Part shown: in pieces, positions 39,822 to 51,702 of the stretch
How positions within the stretch are numbered: position 1 is the first letter of the stretch
Layout of the letters: every line of letters begins with the position of its first letter
Source of the DNA: Cladocopium goreaui
Taxonomy: Eukaryota > Sar > Dinophyceae > Suessiales > Symbiodiniaceae
Assembly (NCBI GenBank): GCA_947184155.2
Contig: CAMXCT020001780.1
Coordinates: 414,572 to 478,571, forward strand
Reading direction: 5' to 3'
Length of the DNA: 64,000 nucleotides
The notes under the pieces: model-generated
What the model saw: the letters and a program-made list of their open reading frames with translations, nothing else
The model's database searches: none
What the model was told of the DNA's origin: nothing
Translations under genes and position numbers: made by a program

Positions 39822-39925
39822 ATAAGTAGGTTACATCCCTGGTTATAAGTGTGATAAGAACGGTTAACTCACTTATAACCAGGGTGAAAGAACCTACTTA
39901 TTAAGTCGGATGAGCAACGAAGTAG
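39822..39925. mobile_element. Family C-like element
   Basis: AAGTAGGTTACATCCCTGGT, then ACTTATAACCAGGGTG and AGTCGGATGAGCAACGAAGT. Confidence 0.6.
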
Positions 39926-40079
39926 TTATTTTTTATACCGGTTATAAGGGAGCCTTCATGATAATGAGATGACCATGCCACACATACACTGTTTTGACAT
40001 GTGTGTAGATACATAGCTCCGATATCAACGTGGATATCTATACCATGTTGTACGTACATATTACTACTTGTATGTGTAT

Positions 40080-40440
40080 GTATTTACATATACATAGACA
40101 TTTACATATATACATATATATATATATATTTACATACATATATATATATACATACACAGATGCATTTATATATATATATATATACATACATGCATATATA
40201 TATATGTATATATATATATGCATGCATATATATATACATATACACATATATGCATAGTCGCATATGTATATATATATATATTTATTTATATATATATATA
40301 TTTATTTATGTACATACACATACACAGCCACTGATATAGACATGGATATATATATATATATATACCATGATATGGATATAGTGTATGCATATACATGTTT
40401 ATACATGTACATACAATGTACATATACATAAATACATCTG
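40080..40440. repeat. TA-rich microsatellite
   Basis: TATATATA/CATACATA tract; the Ile/Tyr-rich frames here are not genes. Confidence 0.9.
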
Positions 40441-41399
40441 TCTGTATAAATACATAATCTTGCTTGACCAACTTGGTTCTGTCGCGCTGTCTACGACGTG
40501 ACGCGTGGCAGCTGGACGATTCAGAAGCTGCAGAGGTAGATAGAGTTAGATACCCCTTTTTATTGGGCCTATCGTTTTGCTAATCTGGATATATGATTCA
40601 TGTAGGAAGCAAAAAGATAGAAAAACCAACACAATTTTAGTAGGATTTGACTGTTTTATCTCTCTTGGGGGCGGCGATACATGTTTGTATACATACATCT
40701 ACATACATCCAAGGACACCATTAGATCTGAAAGTGGTACGCACTTCATGGGACTTGCATGGCACCCACATGAGCCATTAAGAACACTTAGTAATACTAGG
40801 CAAGAAATTCCCGCGTGTCGCGGCCAGAACAGTAAGGCGCATAAAATCCCGCGCATTGCCGGGGCCAAGACACACACACATGTATGTATATATATATATA
40901 TCCGGCACAAAATTATAGCACTATTTATTAGTTAATGTAGGGGGTTGTACAATATACAAACTGTTTTATCGGGGATTTAACTTCTAAAATGAGGGTCTCC
41001 TCATTTTCAATCTAGTATTTCATGGGATAAAAAAGCGGGATGTTGTTATTTTTCATGGCTCACATATCGCCACTTTTGGCACGGCCAGGTAAGGAGATGC
41101 TAGTGGAAGTCAGTGAGAGGAGTGACGCTCGAATGTCCTATACCTCCTGGACGGAATCTTGGCGCCAAACTTAGACGCGGCAAGGATGCGGGTCAAAGAT
41201 GAGAAACTTATGTTACTTTACCAGAGGGTAGGCAGATTTGTTGTTCGTTTGCAGATTTGAGGGATTTTTGGATGTTTTTGTTGGGGAGATGAGATTAAAT
41301 TATGGAGATGATTTGGATCTATGTGGGTTTAGATTGGTTGTCTGGGGGAATTATATGGAAGTTAAACGATATTTAATATTAGATCAATATCTACGGGTT

Positions 41400-41475
41400 G
41401 GCTAATGAACTTTCTCACAACGTCACTGGCCGACATCACAATGGCGATGCTGGGAGCGGGGAAACATCCCATCAC
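41400..41475 (-). CDS. Candidate minus-strand exon, unknown
   Basis: Frame CFPAPSIAIVMSASDVVRKF. GC content is higher than its flanks. No family recognised. Confidence 0.25.
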
Positions 41476-41639
41476 CATTTTTTTGGCCCCAAAGGTTTCC
41501 CATCTTTGGGCATTTTTTGCGTCTGTAAAACCAAGATAGCATGATGAAATGTGATCAAATCCAGATTTTTGGGGATGGATACAAACCCGATTTCCCAGAT
41601 AAATTCGTGGTTGGGCGGGCCTGTCCATGGTGCAACCCC

Positions 41640-41730
41640 CCAAAAAAGTTCAGTGGTTAAAACGATTTCGCGAACCTCCTCCTGGAGATCTTCGGCTGCC
41701 CAGACAACTCTGACTTTGCAGTTGGGTTTC
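41640..41730 (-). CDS. Candidate minus-strand exon, unknown
   Basis: Frame CKVRVVWAAEDLQEEVREIV, protein-like; exact edges not determined. Confidence 0.3.
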
Positions 41731-42179
41731 ATTGAAAATGGTATAACCAAAATGCACTGGTTGATCATCAGTTTTCCATATGTTCCCTATGAAAATGGCC
41801 GCGCATTTCTGGTAAAGCCTTCATTTTCAGACAGGCCCGAATACCATATTGTGAGTTATATGAGCATGTTTCATCATACCTCAATGATTAACCCATAAAT
41901 AACCATTAGACTATGCCTATGCGATACATCATAGCCTTTCCACCATGATGCTTTGGCGAAACCCAGCCTTTCATAAACCCCATTACATCCCATTCTATCC
42001 CCATCAATTCTATCCCCATAGTGTGGCCCACCCAGTTTTGTTTGTTGGTTGATGTTCACTTCATGAATAGTATAGTTGTAAGATGTTTTAAGTGTCATTT
42101 CACCCCATGAATACTATAGTTATATATAGTTATAAGATCTTACAAGTGTCATAAACCACAGTTTTCTTGGAGTTTTCTC

Positions 42180-42290
42180 AAGCACCATGTCAACCCGGCC
42201 TCGAGGAGTATGGCCCCGAAGATCAATTGGCTTCACCCAATCGAAGCTGTCACGAAAGGTCAAAGCAGGACTCGATGCCAGCCCGGAGAG
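42180..42290. CDS. Candidate exon, strand uncertain
   Basis: The minus frame gives FDWVKPIDLRGHTPRGRVDM; the plus frame gives LEEYGPEDQLASPNRS. Both are open and protein-like, so only a GC-rich coding-like island can be claimed. Confidence 0.3.
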
Positions 42291-42310
42291 CAAGGAAAAA
42301 TGACTCACAT

Positions 42311-42415
42311 TTGGTGGTTTCCATAGGGCTACCCAATAGCTGGGTGATTTACAATGGAAAATCTGAATCTAAAATTTGGATGATTTGAAGGTACCCCTAT
42401 TTTAGGAAACCCCCC
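42311..42415. mobile_element. Family F element
   Basis: GGTTTCCATAGGGCTACCCA to GTACCCCTATTTTAGGAAAC with inner AATCTAAAATTTGGATGAT. Confidence 0.7.
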
Positions 42416-42632
42416 TTTGGGTAAGTTTACCGTCAAAAATTGGAATTGAGGCACATTTTCACATAGAAATATCATGGAAATGTCATGGAGGACAAACCAT
42501 TAAGATGAGAATTTAACCATGAATCATATTGGAATTAAGCAGTATAACATGGTAATCTGATGCAGGAGTTCATGGAAATGGGATCTTGCTGCGACTTCAA
42601 TCCCTTCCCCCTAATGTTAAGATATAGTGTAT

Positions 42633-42738
42633 CTGGTTGGTGGTTTCAAACATTTTTTGTTTTCCATAATATATGGGATAATCCCCTTCCCATTGACGAA
42701 CTCATATTTTTCAAGGTTGTTACAAAACCACCAACCAG
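42633..42738. mobile_element. Family B element
   Basis: CTGGTTGGTGGTTTCAAACA to AAACCACCAACCAG, 106 bp. Confidence 0.85.
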
Positions 42739-42888
42739 GTATAAACACCCCATAGAAACCATGGTTTAGTAGGTTCTTTGGTCCACTTATTTTGGACCAT
42801 GGATGTGTTCAAAAAAATCGCTTTAGGATTGATCCTAAGGTCCATTGGGTGTTCTGACCTAATACTCATCCTATATCCTAATTGATAT

Positions 42889-43013
42889 TACCCTCTGGTT
42901 ATGACTAACAGTTTGCCGTGGTATAGATGGCCCATAGAAACAGATGGTTTGCCTGGGATTACCTATTTAAAGTGGTGATTTTCCATGGCGAACTGTTAAA
43001 TAACCAGATGGTA
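42889..43013. mobile_element. Family A element (diverged)
   Basis: TACCCTCTGGTTA and TAACCAGATGGTA ends with the family core. Confidence 0.75.
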
Positions 43014-43229
43014 AAATCCTATTTTTGGGGGTTTCATTGGATTGGTTTAAGGGAAAATCTACAAGAAACCATGGTTTTTACCATTAAATATGGGGGTTCC
43101 TGTAAATTTTCCCTTAAACCAACCCAATGATGGTTAGGTTGGAGCACCCTTGCAGGAGGTCGAGAGGTTCATGCAGCTCTCATTGGCTAGACCTGCACGT
43201 CTCTCGGTGGATTTGACCACCAGAATTAC

Positions 43230-43600
43230 TTTGCTTCGAGTGATCCCCACCGTGACATTATTTTGTCATAGTTTCTGACATCTCATCTGGAAGTATATAT
43301 GGCATATATTTTCTGACATTCTATTCTGGCATTCTATCGGACATTCTATTCTGACATTCTATTCTGGCATAAGATCTTACATCTATTCTGACATCCTATC
43401 TGGCATCCTCCCTGGCATCTATTCTGACATTTTTTCTGGCATTCTTTCTGACATTCTATCTGGCATCTATTCTGACATTCTTCTTGGCATTCTATCTGGC
43501 ATTCTCTCTGGCATTCTACATCTGACATTCTATTCAGGCATTCTATTTGGCATTCTATTCTGCCATTCTATCTGGCATTCATTCCGCGAATATATATCGA
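43230..43600 (-). repeat. Family P composite repeat, reverse copy
   Basis: Starts ACTTTGCTTCGAGTGATCCC, the reverse of the right end of the other copies, followed by degenerate TCTATCTGGCATTC/TCTGACAT 12-bp units and a TA tract. Confidence 0.75.
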
Positions 43601-43807
43601 TATATATATATATATTATTTATATATTGTAATATTTTTATATTATAATATAATGATATTATAAAATATATATATATATTTATAGATATTCCATCATTGAG
43701 ATAATGATAAAATGGTGGAATAAAGCAACAAAAATGGAAAAGTACAGGTGATGGTAGCATACAGTAGTTGGTACAGCTGTGTGAGTAAACGATGGTAACC
43801 ATGGTAG

Positions 43808-43860
43808 ATATCGAACTCGTGAAAACTGGAGTTGTAAACTAACAGCTGGGCACCACCTTG
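43808..43860. mobile_element. Family D element, right part only
   Basis: TATCGAACTCGTGAAAACTG to CTGGGCACCACCTTG; left end missing. Confidence 0.6.
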
Positions 43861-44224
43861 CAAATGATGCTGTCAGGAAGTGACCAAAAATGTTGGTGGA
43901 TTCTCATAATTTATCCCGAGGGATTCGCGGTACATTTTTGTGTGTTTTTTTTCATAGCCTCTTCTTGACCTTTTTGAAGGATGTTTCATAACCTTTTCTT
44001 GACCCTTTTCTCATATCCTTTTCATGTGGTTTGAATTCAGATGTTCACTGCCTGGGAGTGGGAAACTCTCAGCGGATCAAGTTTGGTCACTAGTGAAGTC
44101 CCAGAAATGGGAATCCCACGACAAAGCAACATGTTTCATGGTTACTCTCTGGTTGTTTAGTATAATGGAAAAATCCTAAAAAATCGGCAAATCATCTCGA
44201 AATAGCAATAACTTGCCCACAACA

Positions 44225-44332
44225 ACAGATGTTTAGAGCTGATGCGTTTGTGGCAACGAAAACCGATAAGACGGGACTCTGGGACGGATGCCGCTTTGAT
44301 CCAACCTCAGACAATAGGAACAAGCAGGTGAT
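44225..44332 (+). CDS. Candidate plus-strand exon, unknown
   Basis: MFRADAFVATKTDKTGLWDG then CRFDPTSDNRNKQ before GTGATG. Protein-like; not recognised. Confidence 0.3.
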
Positions 44333-44629
44333 GGAAACAGGTTTTGCATTATTGTGAGTGATATTTGGTAGTGATATTTGGTGGCATTGATAAAATGGTA
44401 GAAAAAAGGATTATCATCATAAAAGGAGAAATTACAAGTTCGCGTTTTTTTCCTTGTTCTATCCCTTTGGGACTGCATTCTGTTCCACATGATGGTGTGC
44501 TTGTCTTGACAGAGATGGCATCTCTTGATGCTGGTCCATTTTCACTGAACAGTATTGAACAATCAAATTCAGGGCTCATGGTAGTGGTCGACCTTCAAAC
44601 CCTGATTTGTGAACCCATTGGTCAATGAT

Positions 44630-44906
44630 ATGTTCCTCTTCTCCTCGTCCTTCTCTTCTCCTCTGCCAGCTCGTAGGGTCTGTGGGCAGTGCCGGAAGCA
44701 TGGACCCGAGTTGAATCGCCAGCTCCGGATGCCTCTGGGCACGCATGGACCCGGACAGAGACCAGAAAGTAGAATGTCAGATAGAATGTGAGAAAATATG
44801 TCAGATAAAATGCCAAACAGACAGCCAGATATAGTGTCAGAATATATGTCAGATAGAATGTCAATTGGTGATAATTGGTGGGGATCACTCGAAGAAAGTA
44901 GTTCAA
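44630..44906 (+). repeat. Family P composite repeat, short copy
   Basis: CT-rich tract, one diverged middle block, 12-bp AGAATGTCAGAT units and the right end GGTGGGGATCACTCGAAG. Confidence 0.7.
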
Positions 44907-45470
44907 AGGCCATTTGACTTTGCCCCAAGAACCTAGGATTGCGCCAATGGATCAAGCAGAAGCGAAGCGAAGGCGGCAACGCACGCCCGCAGAGTTGCTT
45001 CAATGCGATGCTGGCCCCTTGGCTGCGTTGAACGAAGGTTGACCCTCTGGTCACGGAACAGGTTGCTATTGAAAAAGGCAATTTATGCCATTTATAGTTG
45101 ATTTGCCTATTCAAAATGGTGACTTTTCGTAGCTGCATTAGTTTCTAAACTGAAGGTTTGAATGTCCTCCAAGTATTCTGTGACCAACAATATTATAATC
45201 AACATTGATCACAATCATGAATCTCTTCAATTGTTTGTTAATGGTTCTAACGGTCATTCTAAGTGTTCATGATCCAAAGTCCAAAGTCCAAAGCCAGTAA
45301 ACGGAATTTATCAGGGATAAGACACTGAATGAGCTGGCAATAGTCAGGATTTTGGGAGCTGCTTCCCGTGAAAAATGTTTGGGGTGCAAACTGTGGATCA
45401 TGTTCGGGGAGAAAGCCTACTGTATGCTGGTGAATCATCGATATCCACATTGCCATGAATTTGGGGGGTA

Positions 45471-45548
45471 TACCCTCTGGTAAACGTTTACATAACTATG
45501 GAAAATCACCATTTTCAATAGCAAACTGTTAGTCATTACCAGAGGGTA
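45471..45548. mobile_element. Family A element
   Basis: Perfect terminal repeats, 78 bp, the shortest member here. Confidence 0.85.
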
Positions 45549-45684
45549 CCCGATGTTCAGACAGACACAACAGCTACCATTGTTGGCTACCTCATTATAT
45601 CCCCCATGACATGGTGAGTTTCACAGCCCCATTATGCCCCTTTGTGTTGGTTAAACAACTAGTTTGTGTTGAGACCATTCTACT

Positions 45685-45760
45685 TACCCTCTGGTAATTT
45701 AGCATTGCTATTGAACATGGCCATAGAAATAGTTGATTTACCCATTAACAATTGTGAATT

Positions 45761-45792
<32 letters not shown>
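45685..45792. mobile_element. Family A element
   Basis: Perfect terminal repeats, 108 bp, only 136 bp from the previous copy. Confidence 0.85.
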
Positions 45793-45999
45793 GAATGACG
45801 ACCCCAATCAACTTTCAGATTCTTGGGACTGTCTCCTGCAAACAAACCGACCTTTGCCTGACGAGAGGACCAGCAGAATGGTTCCAACTCATACTTCCAG
45901 AAACACAGTATCGCCAATAATCGGAACACAAATTCCTTGAAAAGTCAAGGGGAATAGTGATTTTCAGAAGAAATTTCACCAGTGAAGGTGCTTTGAAGT

Positions 46000-46160
46000 T
46001 TCACTTCCGTGGGAGGAATCCTTCGAGAAGCCGGAGTCCATCTGGAATTTCCATGAATTGCCTCATGGTTCCAACATTACTCAAAATGCTGGTGAAATAC
46101 CATGGTGCTGTCCTTCCACGAGAAAAAGTGCAGGCAAAAATGGCGGCTTCACCGGGTATC
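46000..46160. CDS. Candidate exon open on both strands
   Basis: Minus: GTMRQFMEIPDGLRLLEGFL. Plus: MVPTLLKMLVKYHGAVLPRE. Neither family nor strand could be settled. Confidence 0.2.
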
Positions 46161-46202
46161 ACCATGTTTGGTTCATAGCATGGCAATTTGATTACCACTA
46201 TT

Positions 46203-46320
46203 TACTTGGTGGCTCATCCCACTTAGTAAGTAGGTTAGTTCTCCCTAGTTATAGCTTCACCCTGCTTATCCCACTTATAACCAGAGATATAACTTACTTT
46301 GTAAGTGGGATAAACCACCA
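46203..46320. mobile_element. Family C inverted-repeat element
   Basis: ACTTGGTGGCTCATCCCACT at the left and its inverse GTGGGATAAACCACCA at the right, with inner ACTTATAACCAG. Ends 2 bp before a family A element. Confidence 0.8.
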
Positions 46321-46322
46321 TC

Positions 46323-46431
46323 TACCCTCTGGTAATTTAACGTAGCTATTGGAAATGGCAATTTTATGGTTGATTTACCTATTAAAAATGGTGATTTTCC
46401 AGTTTGCAAACTGTTAATTTACCAGAGGCTA
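46323..46431. mobile_element. Family A element
   Basis: TACCCTCTGGTAA left, TTACCAGAGGCTA right, directly abutting a family C element. Confidence 0.8.
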
Positions 46432-48483
46432 TATCCCATTATCATCTCATTATCCACCATTGTTAAGCCATTGCAACAAACCATAAAAAAATCACCAGAT
46501 AGTCTACCAGACCACTATTAACCATCATTGACTACGTTTTCGCTGGTATCAGGCCTTCATGCGAGGCGCCCCCTGATCTCCGTGGAGCGGGAGTCACCCG
46601 GGCCGAAAAGTGTTTTAAACGACCAGCCGACCCAAGTCACTGGCGGGTGCAGAAAAACCCAGGAACATACGGTGGATTTAAAGATCACAAGGGAATTGAA
46701 ACCATCAAAAACTTGGATTAAACCATCGGAAAATGGTGATCTAGCCTTTGAAAATGTACATATCACCATGAAACAAAAATTAATGTAAACAAACCAAAAA
46801 AAAAAGATTTAAGCTATGAGAACTTGGAGGGCAAGCATCAACAGCCGAAAAATGGTGGGTTCTGACCCCATCAAAATTAGTGTCGCCTTTGTGAAATGAT
46901 AAACGATTGGATTCTCGGGAACCCCATATTTTCAGACGCCAAATGGTGGATATTTATCAAAATGATAAATTGATCAACATGAAAAGAATGGGATTGTTTG
47001 TTTCCATTGCAAATGATTGAGATTTGGAATACAATTGATGGTTATTTTTTGTGATTCTTGAGATTTTACCGGCCAACATGAAAACTAGGGATTCACACGT
47101 CCCTGTATTAAAAGAAGCTTCTGTTTTTGGTAGTGAAGTGGCTAAATCCCCTGGTTAGGATGGTAAAATGGGAACAACGGGGGTTCAACAAACCAACAGC
47201 AGGGGTTTCAGCATACAAAATGATTCAAATGTAGATTTCGGAGGAAAAATCAGGTTTCGAACCACTGGATCTTCGGGCTATACCCTAGCTGCAGTCAAAC
47301 CCATCCGTAAACCGTGCTTTGGTAGTTTGATACGTTAATATAGTGCCTTAAGTCTTGCTGGATCTATACTGATCAGCTGAAATTGATGTTTGGGGATCTA
47401 AAGATTGGCAATGGCAAGAATACGTTGGTGAATTGCTCTCTGGTGTCATCAAGCTTGGCTGGGAAATAATCCAACTAAATGGAGGTTTAAAGCGGGGAAA
47501 ACATTGAACTAAACAGGGGAAGTGGGGATTTTGCTCCACACGAGCCAACGTCAACACGGATGATATGATGATAGCACTTTCTCCGTGAATTGTAATTCAG
47601 TTAGATCATGTGTAAAAAGCTTCCCCACACTGCTGGTGGTGTGGAGCTAACCACTGGTTGAAAACACGATGGCTTCACAGGTCATCCCCACTGTCTATGC
47701 CCTTATAAAGTGTAAAAATCCGCAGAATATGGATCCGTAAATCTATGTATAGCCATTGATTGGTTTGTGTTTGAACCAAAGTTGCTTCTATTTTTGAGTA
47801 TTCTCGACCTTGTAACAGTGCCAACATGATCATTTGAAGCATCACATGGCAGCAACAAACCCCAAAGATATATTAATAGCCATGGTATAGATGGCCCATT
47901 TATAGATCGTTTACCTATTAAAAATGGTGATTTTCCATGGCTATGTTAAATAACCAGATGGAATACATATATGTGGAGGATTGTGGAGGTGTCCTAAAAT
48001 AGGGCTACCCCAAAATCATCCAAATCATCCAGCTATTAGAGTGGGATTTACCCTCGCAAAAAAAAAAAAAAACAGCTATTGGGGATCCCCCCGTGACTAT
48101 GGAAACCCCCTTTTTTTGGGCGACGAGCTGAACACATATTGTGTATGTACTCAGAATCGATTCACACAGACATGTTGAGTGAGATTTGCCTAGATTGGCC
48201 ACAGAATTTCATGCATTGTGTATTTGTGGATGAAAATCAGAGTGTTCTTTTGAACACTTAGCGTGACGCACGCTGTGCATCAAAAGTGAATTCTTCCAGT
48301 GAAATGAGGCCATGTAATCCGCAGATTCCGGGTTTTTGTGCACCCAAAATCGGTGCGTACTCGCCGTGTAGCCGTGCATGTTGATCATCAAATCAGAAAG
48401 GGATTTAATGTAGGAAAACCAGAAAGGAAAACCATCGGAAAATATGGGCAAATCACCTTTCTTACTGGGAAAAGCCATGTTTC

Positions 48484-48611
48484 TAGGTCAATCGACTGGA
48501 TGGATGGGTAGAAACTAATCCTAACATATCCTAACTAGTCGGGTATCAATGGGATTCTCTAACCAGCTAAGAATGTGTCATTTTTTGCAGTGTATCTGGC
48601 TGATTGGCCAC
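48484..48611. repeat. Dispersed repeat G, copy 2
   Basis: Same word order as copy 1, with ATTTTTTGCAG|TG resembling a splice acceptor. Confidence 0.75.
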
Positions 48612-48944
48612 GATTAGGATTCCCCTTATGGGACGGCCCTATATGTACCATCTTTTGACCATGGCACGACCATGTGATTTGTATGGCCATGGCCAGTTCA
48701 CACGGGTCGAGGAGCAAGTTCTCAGTATCATATACGATAGAGCTATGTAAATGTATGTAAATGCGTGCATTCACAGAGAAAAGTGTTTATTTATATATAT
48801 ATATATAATATATATGTATACTGTATATATCATGGATAAACTTTAGGTCGATCTGCACAAATGCAAACCTCCTGTAAAATGCGAATTTGCATGTTGATGT
48901 CCAGCGGCGTGGAAGAAACGCTTTCAAGTTGGGAGTTCAACTGG

Positions 48945-49045
48945 CAACCGCATCAAGCCTCCAAGTGGATGGATGGTTTCGTGGAAAATCCCAATCTAAA
49001 ATGGATGATCGAAACGTGGGTACCCCCATTTCAAGAAACCTCCAT
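48945..49045. mobile_element. Family F element
   Basis: Inner AATCCCAATCTAAAATGGATG and right end GGGTACCCCCATTTC...AAACC match the other copies. Confidence 0.6.
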
Positions 49046-49940
49046 AGTGTGAAAATGCCTCGGTGACAACAGAAACTGATCAGCGAAAAAATATTTGATC
49101 GAAATTGTGGCTTTGAAGGGGTCTCGAGAACTTTTTGATCCATACCGCCCATATCCATGTTAGGAAGCGACACGCTGGTTGTATTGCTGTGGGATAGACA
49201 CCACGCACCGGTGACGAGAGTTGATACTAATCATTGCCAGGAATCTAGAAGGCAGTACACTAACACGGTCCGGTTGTCATTTAGACAAGTATTCTTAGTA
49301 GCTGGTGAAATGGTATGGATCCAAAATTTAAATCCCGCGGGACCGCACAAAAATTGGGTTGATGATTTATGTATATCAACATCTGACTTCACCCACCCCC
49401 AATTCACAGTTGCATTTTGATTTGGGTGTGTGGTTGTTCAACACGAAAAACATGATCAATTTAGTGGGTCTAGTGGTATTCCTTCATAACTCAAACTATG
49501 GAGATAAGATTACCCATGCATATGTTGATGACCAGTCCCCCAATTACTGAAGGTTATATCCCCATTTTATCACCGGAATGATGGTCGGATTGCGGAGAAT
49601 TTCAGATCCCCGCAAGTATCCGCAAGTTTCAGCGAACTTTCAGCTCGACTTCATATCAGCCAGACATATCCCATTATACAGATTAAAGATGATTAAAGCC
49701 TATTTAATCAATTAATTTATCACAATTTATTATAATTCAGCCAGATTTATCTCTATTGTGATCCAAAGGGACAAAGATTTGATGTGCAGTTGCCTGAAAA
49801 AAACTCCATACCCATTCGATGCGTTGCTGTTTTCTCAACGACTCTGACGTTTTTTGGGAACATCACGACCACCCGGAGTGGAGAAATCGTCCCAGGCATG
49901 GCTTTAGTAGCTGTAGTTGAGAAGAGTTGATATGATTAGT

Positions 49941-50060
49941 ACCAGGTGGTGCCCCAGTTCGGAATCGCTAAGTTGGTGGGTTTATAACTCCAACAATTAT
50001 GGTTTATGGTAGATATATCTATACTTACTATGGTTTATAATATACCAACTTATTTATGTG
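49941..50060. mobile_element. Family D element, left part
   Basis: AGGTGGTGCCCCAGTTCGGA and CGCTAAGTTGGTG at the left; the right end is unclear. Confidence 0.55.
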
Positions 50061-51449
50061 GCTAAAAAACAATGCCATGTGCACCATCAGTCCTCACGCT
50101 GGGATAAACTTACTATTCCCAGTCATGGCTGGTTTATGCCATTGTTTTACCCACATTAGTAGGGTTATGATAGTTGATTAGTTGACTGATCATCATAGTT
50201 GTGCATTTGATAGCACCGTTTGCCAGGACTAGTCAGCAACGTTCCCAAGTGTAATTCATCCCATTCAGAAAGCTAAGAAGGGAAACACGTTTGGGTTTTT
50301 AGTTTGGTAGAATATGATACAAGTGAGAAATGGCTGCCTTCCAACCAACGGTCGGTTCATTGGGGGGTTCACTCGTCACTGGTCGGTATCACAATCCATC
50401 CCCTGAAATTTCCGGACTTCCGGACCTGAGTGACCTGATGATCTGCCAATCCAAATAGCGAAATCGGCTCCAAAAATCGTTGCCTGTAAAATGTCTAGAA
50501 ATCTGGGAAAGTGGGGTGTCCCGTTTTAATCTCCGAATTTCAGAATTCCCAAAGATGGCCAGAGGTGGACTGTGCCTAGAGCTGTGTTCAGCGAAACCTG
50601 GGTGTTTTGCTCCCGCTGTGATCTCAGAGGGATGTTAAGGATCAGTGGTGGGATATGGTGGGATCCAATATCTATTGAATCTCTGATCTAGTCAGCTAGA
50701 ACTTTGAATAGATGAGGCTTTGTTTGCGGTATTTTGAGAACCAACATTTTTTGAGCATGACGTGTCGATCATCTCTGTGAATCTTACTTCAGATGTTTCT
50801 TTCAGCCACGACCAGCTTGCCTTTGCCCGCCATTAATCACTGCAGCAGTGAAGCCCTATAGGTGAGAAAAGAACCTTTCGGGGCGAATTTCACCAGCTTG
50901 GACACCTTTGCGGTCCGACGTCAATGCCGGAGTTTGTCCAATACCCACTCAATTTTTGCCGTCCGAAAAGATGGATCCAGGGTAGCTGGGGACATGAAGC
51001 CATACCTTAGCAGTCCTTAAAAGTCATGATTCACCAAAAATGGTGAGTTAAGCATCATTTGTAGCTTTCACAACTAAGGAATATGGAGATAGAATTGATA
51101 CCTGATGGTTGGTTGGTGATTTGTTTGGGGTCTATAGTACCGTGAATACATTGGGGTTGATCATCATCCACTTTCGCGGGACTCCTTATGAAGCCAATTG
51201 CCAGCGGGGAATTCTCCAGCAGCTTCTTGACAGTCACATGATGTCCCTAGTTCTGCCCAACGGTCAACCTACTTTTGTTTGCCTATGGATCAATAGCTAT
51301 AAAGATGAATATCTATTCTCATTCCAGCAATTTTAATGGCAACAAAAAAGGGCTACAGGGTACCTTGACCCATCCCCATATCTTACCATATCCTCATCTC
51401 CCCATTGGATGAATCATCTACGGACCGTCCGACAGGAGTTGGAGCAGTG

Positions 51450-51506
51450 CGGCCCAGCTGCCAGCTACGATCCCTTCGAACCTGTGAAATTTGAGGCCGG
51501 TTGAGC
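51450..51506 (+). CDS. Candidate plus-strand exon, unknown
   Basis: ACAG|GAG followed by ELEQCGPAASYDPFEPVKFE before GTTGAG. It follows the AG|G rule; function unknown. Confidence 0.35.
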
Positions 51507-51702
51507 TGGTGATTGGAAAATGGTTGGAAAATGGGGAACTGGTTTTGGAAAATGCGGAAACTTGATGCCATGAGTTTGCACCATTGGGTTTTCAGATGTC
51601 ACCTAGAAAGATTCGGATTCAGTTTGCGCATCAGCAGCGCATCAGCAGTTGAAGGTACCATTGGTTACATAATCTGCATCAGCACGAGTAGTGGAACCAT
51701 AA

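Larger units (their letters stand above)
46432..51430. other. Sparse region
   Basis: Mostly AT-rich with element relics (family A-like about 47875-47965, family F, repeat G, family D left part). Short protein-like islands at about 46555-46620 and 48640-48740 are too short to call. Confidence 0.4.

Noticed and set aside
40001..40339. Tyr/Ile-rich open frames in TA tracts (also 19549-19935, 62935-63140)
   Set aside because: Translations of TATA microsatellites.
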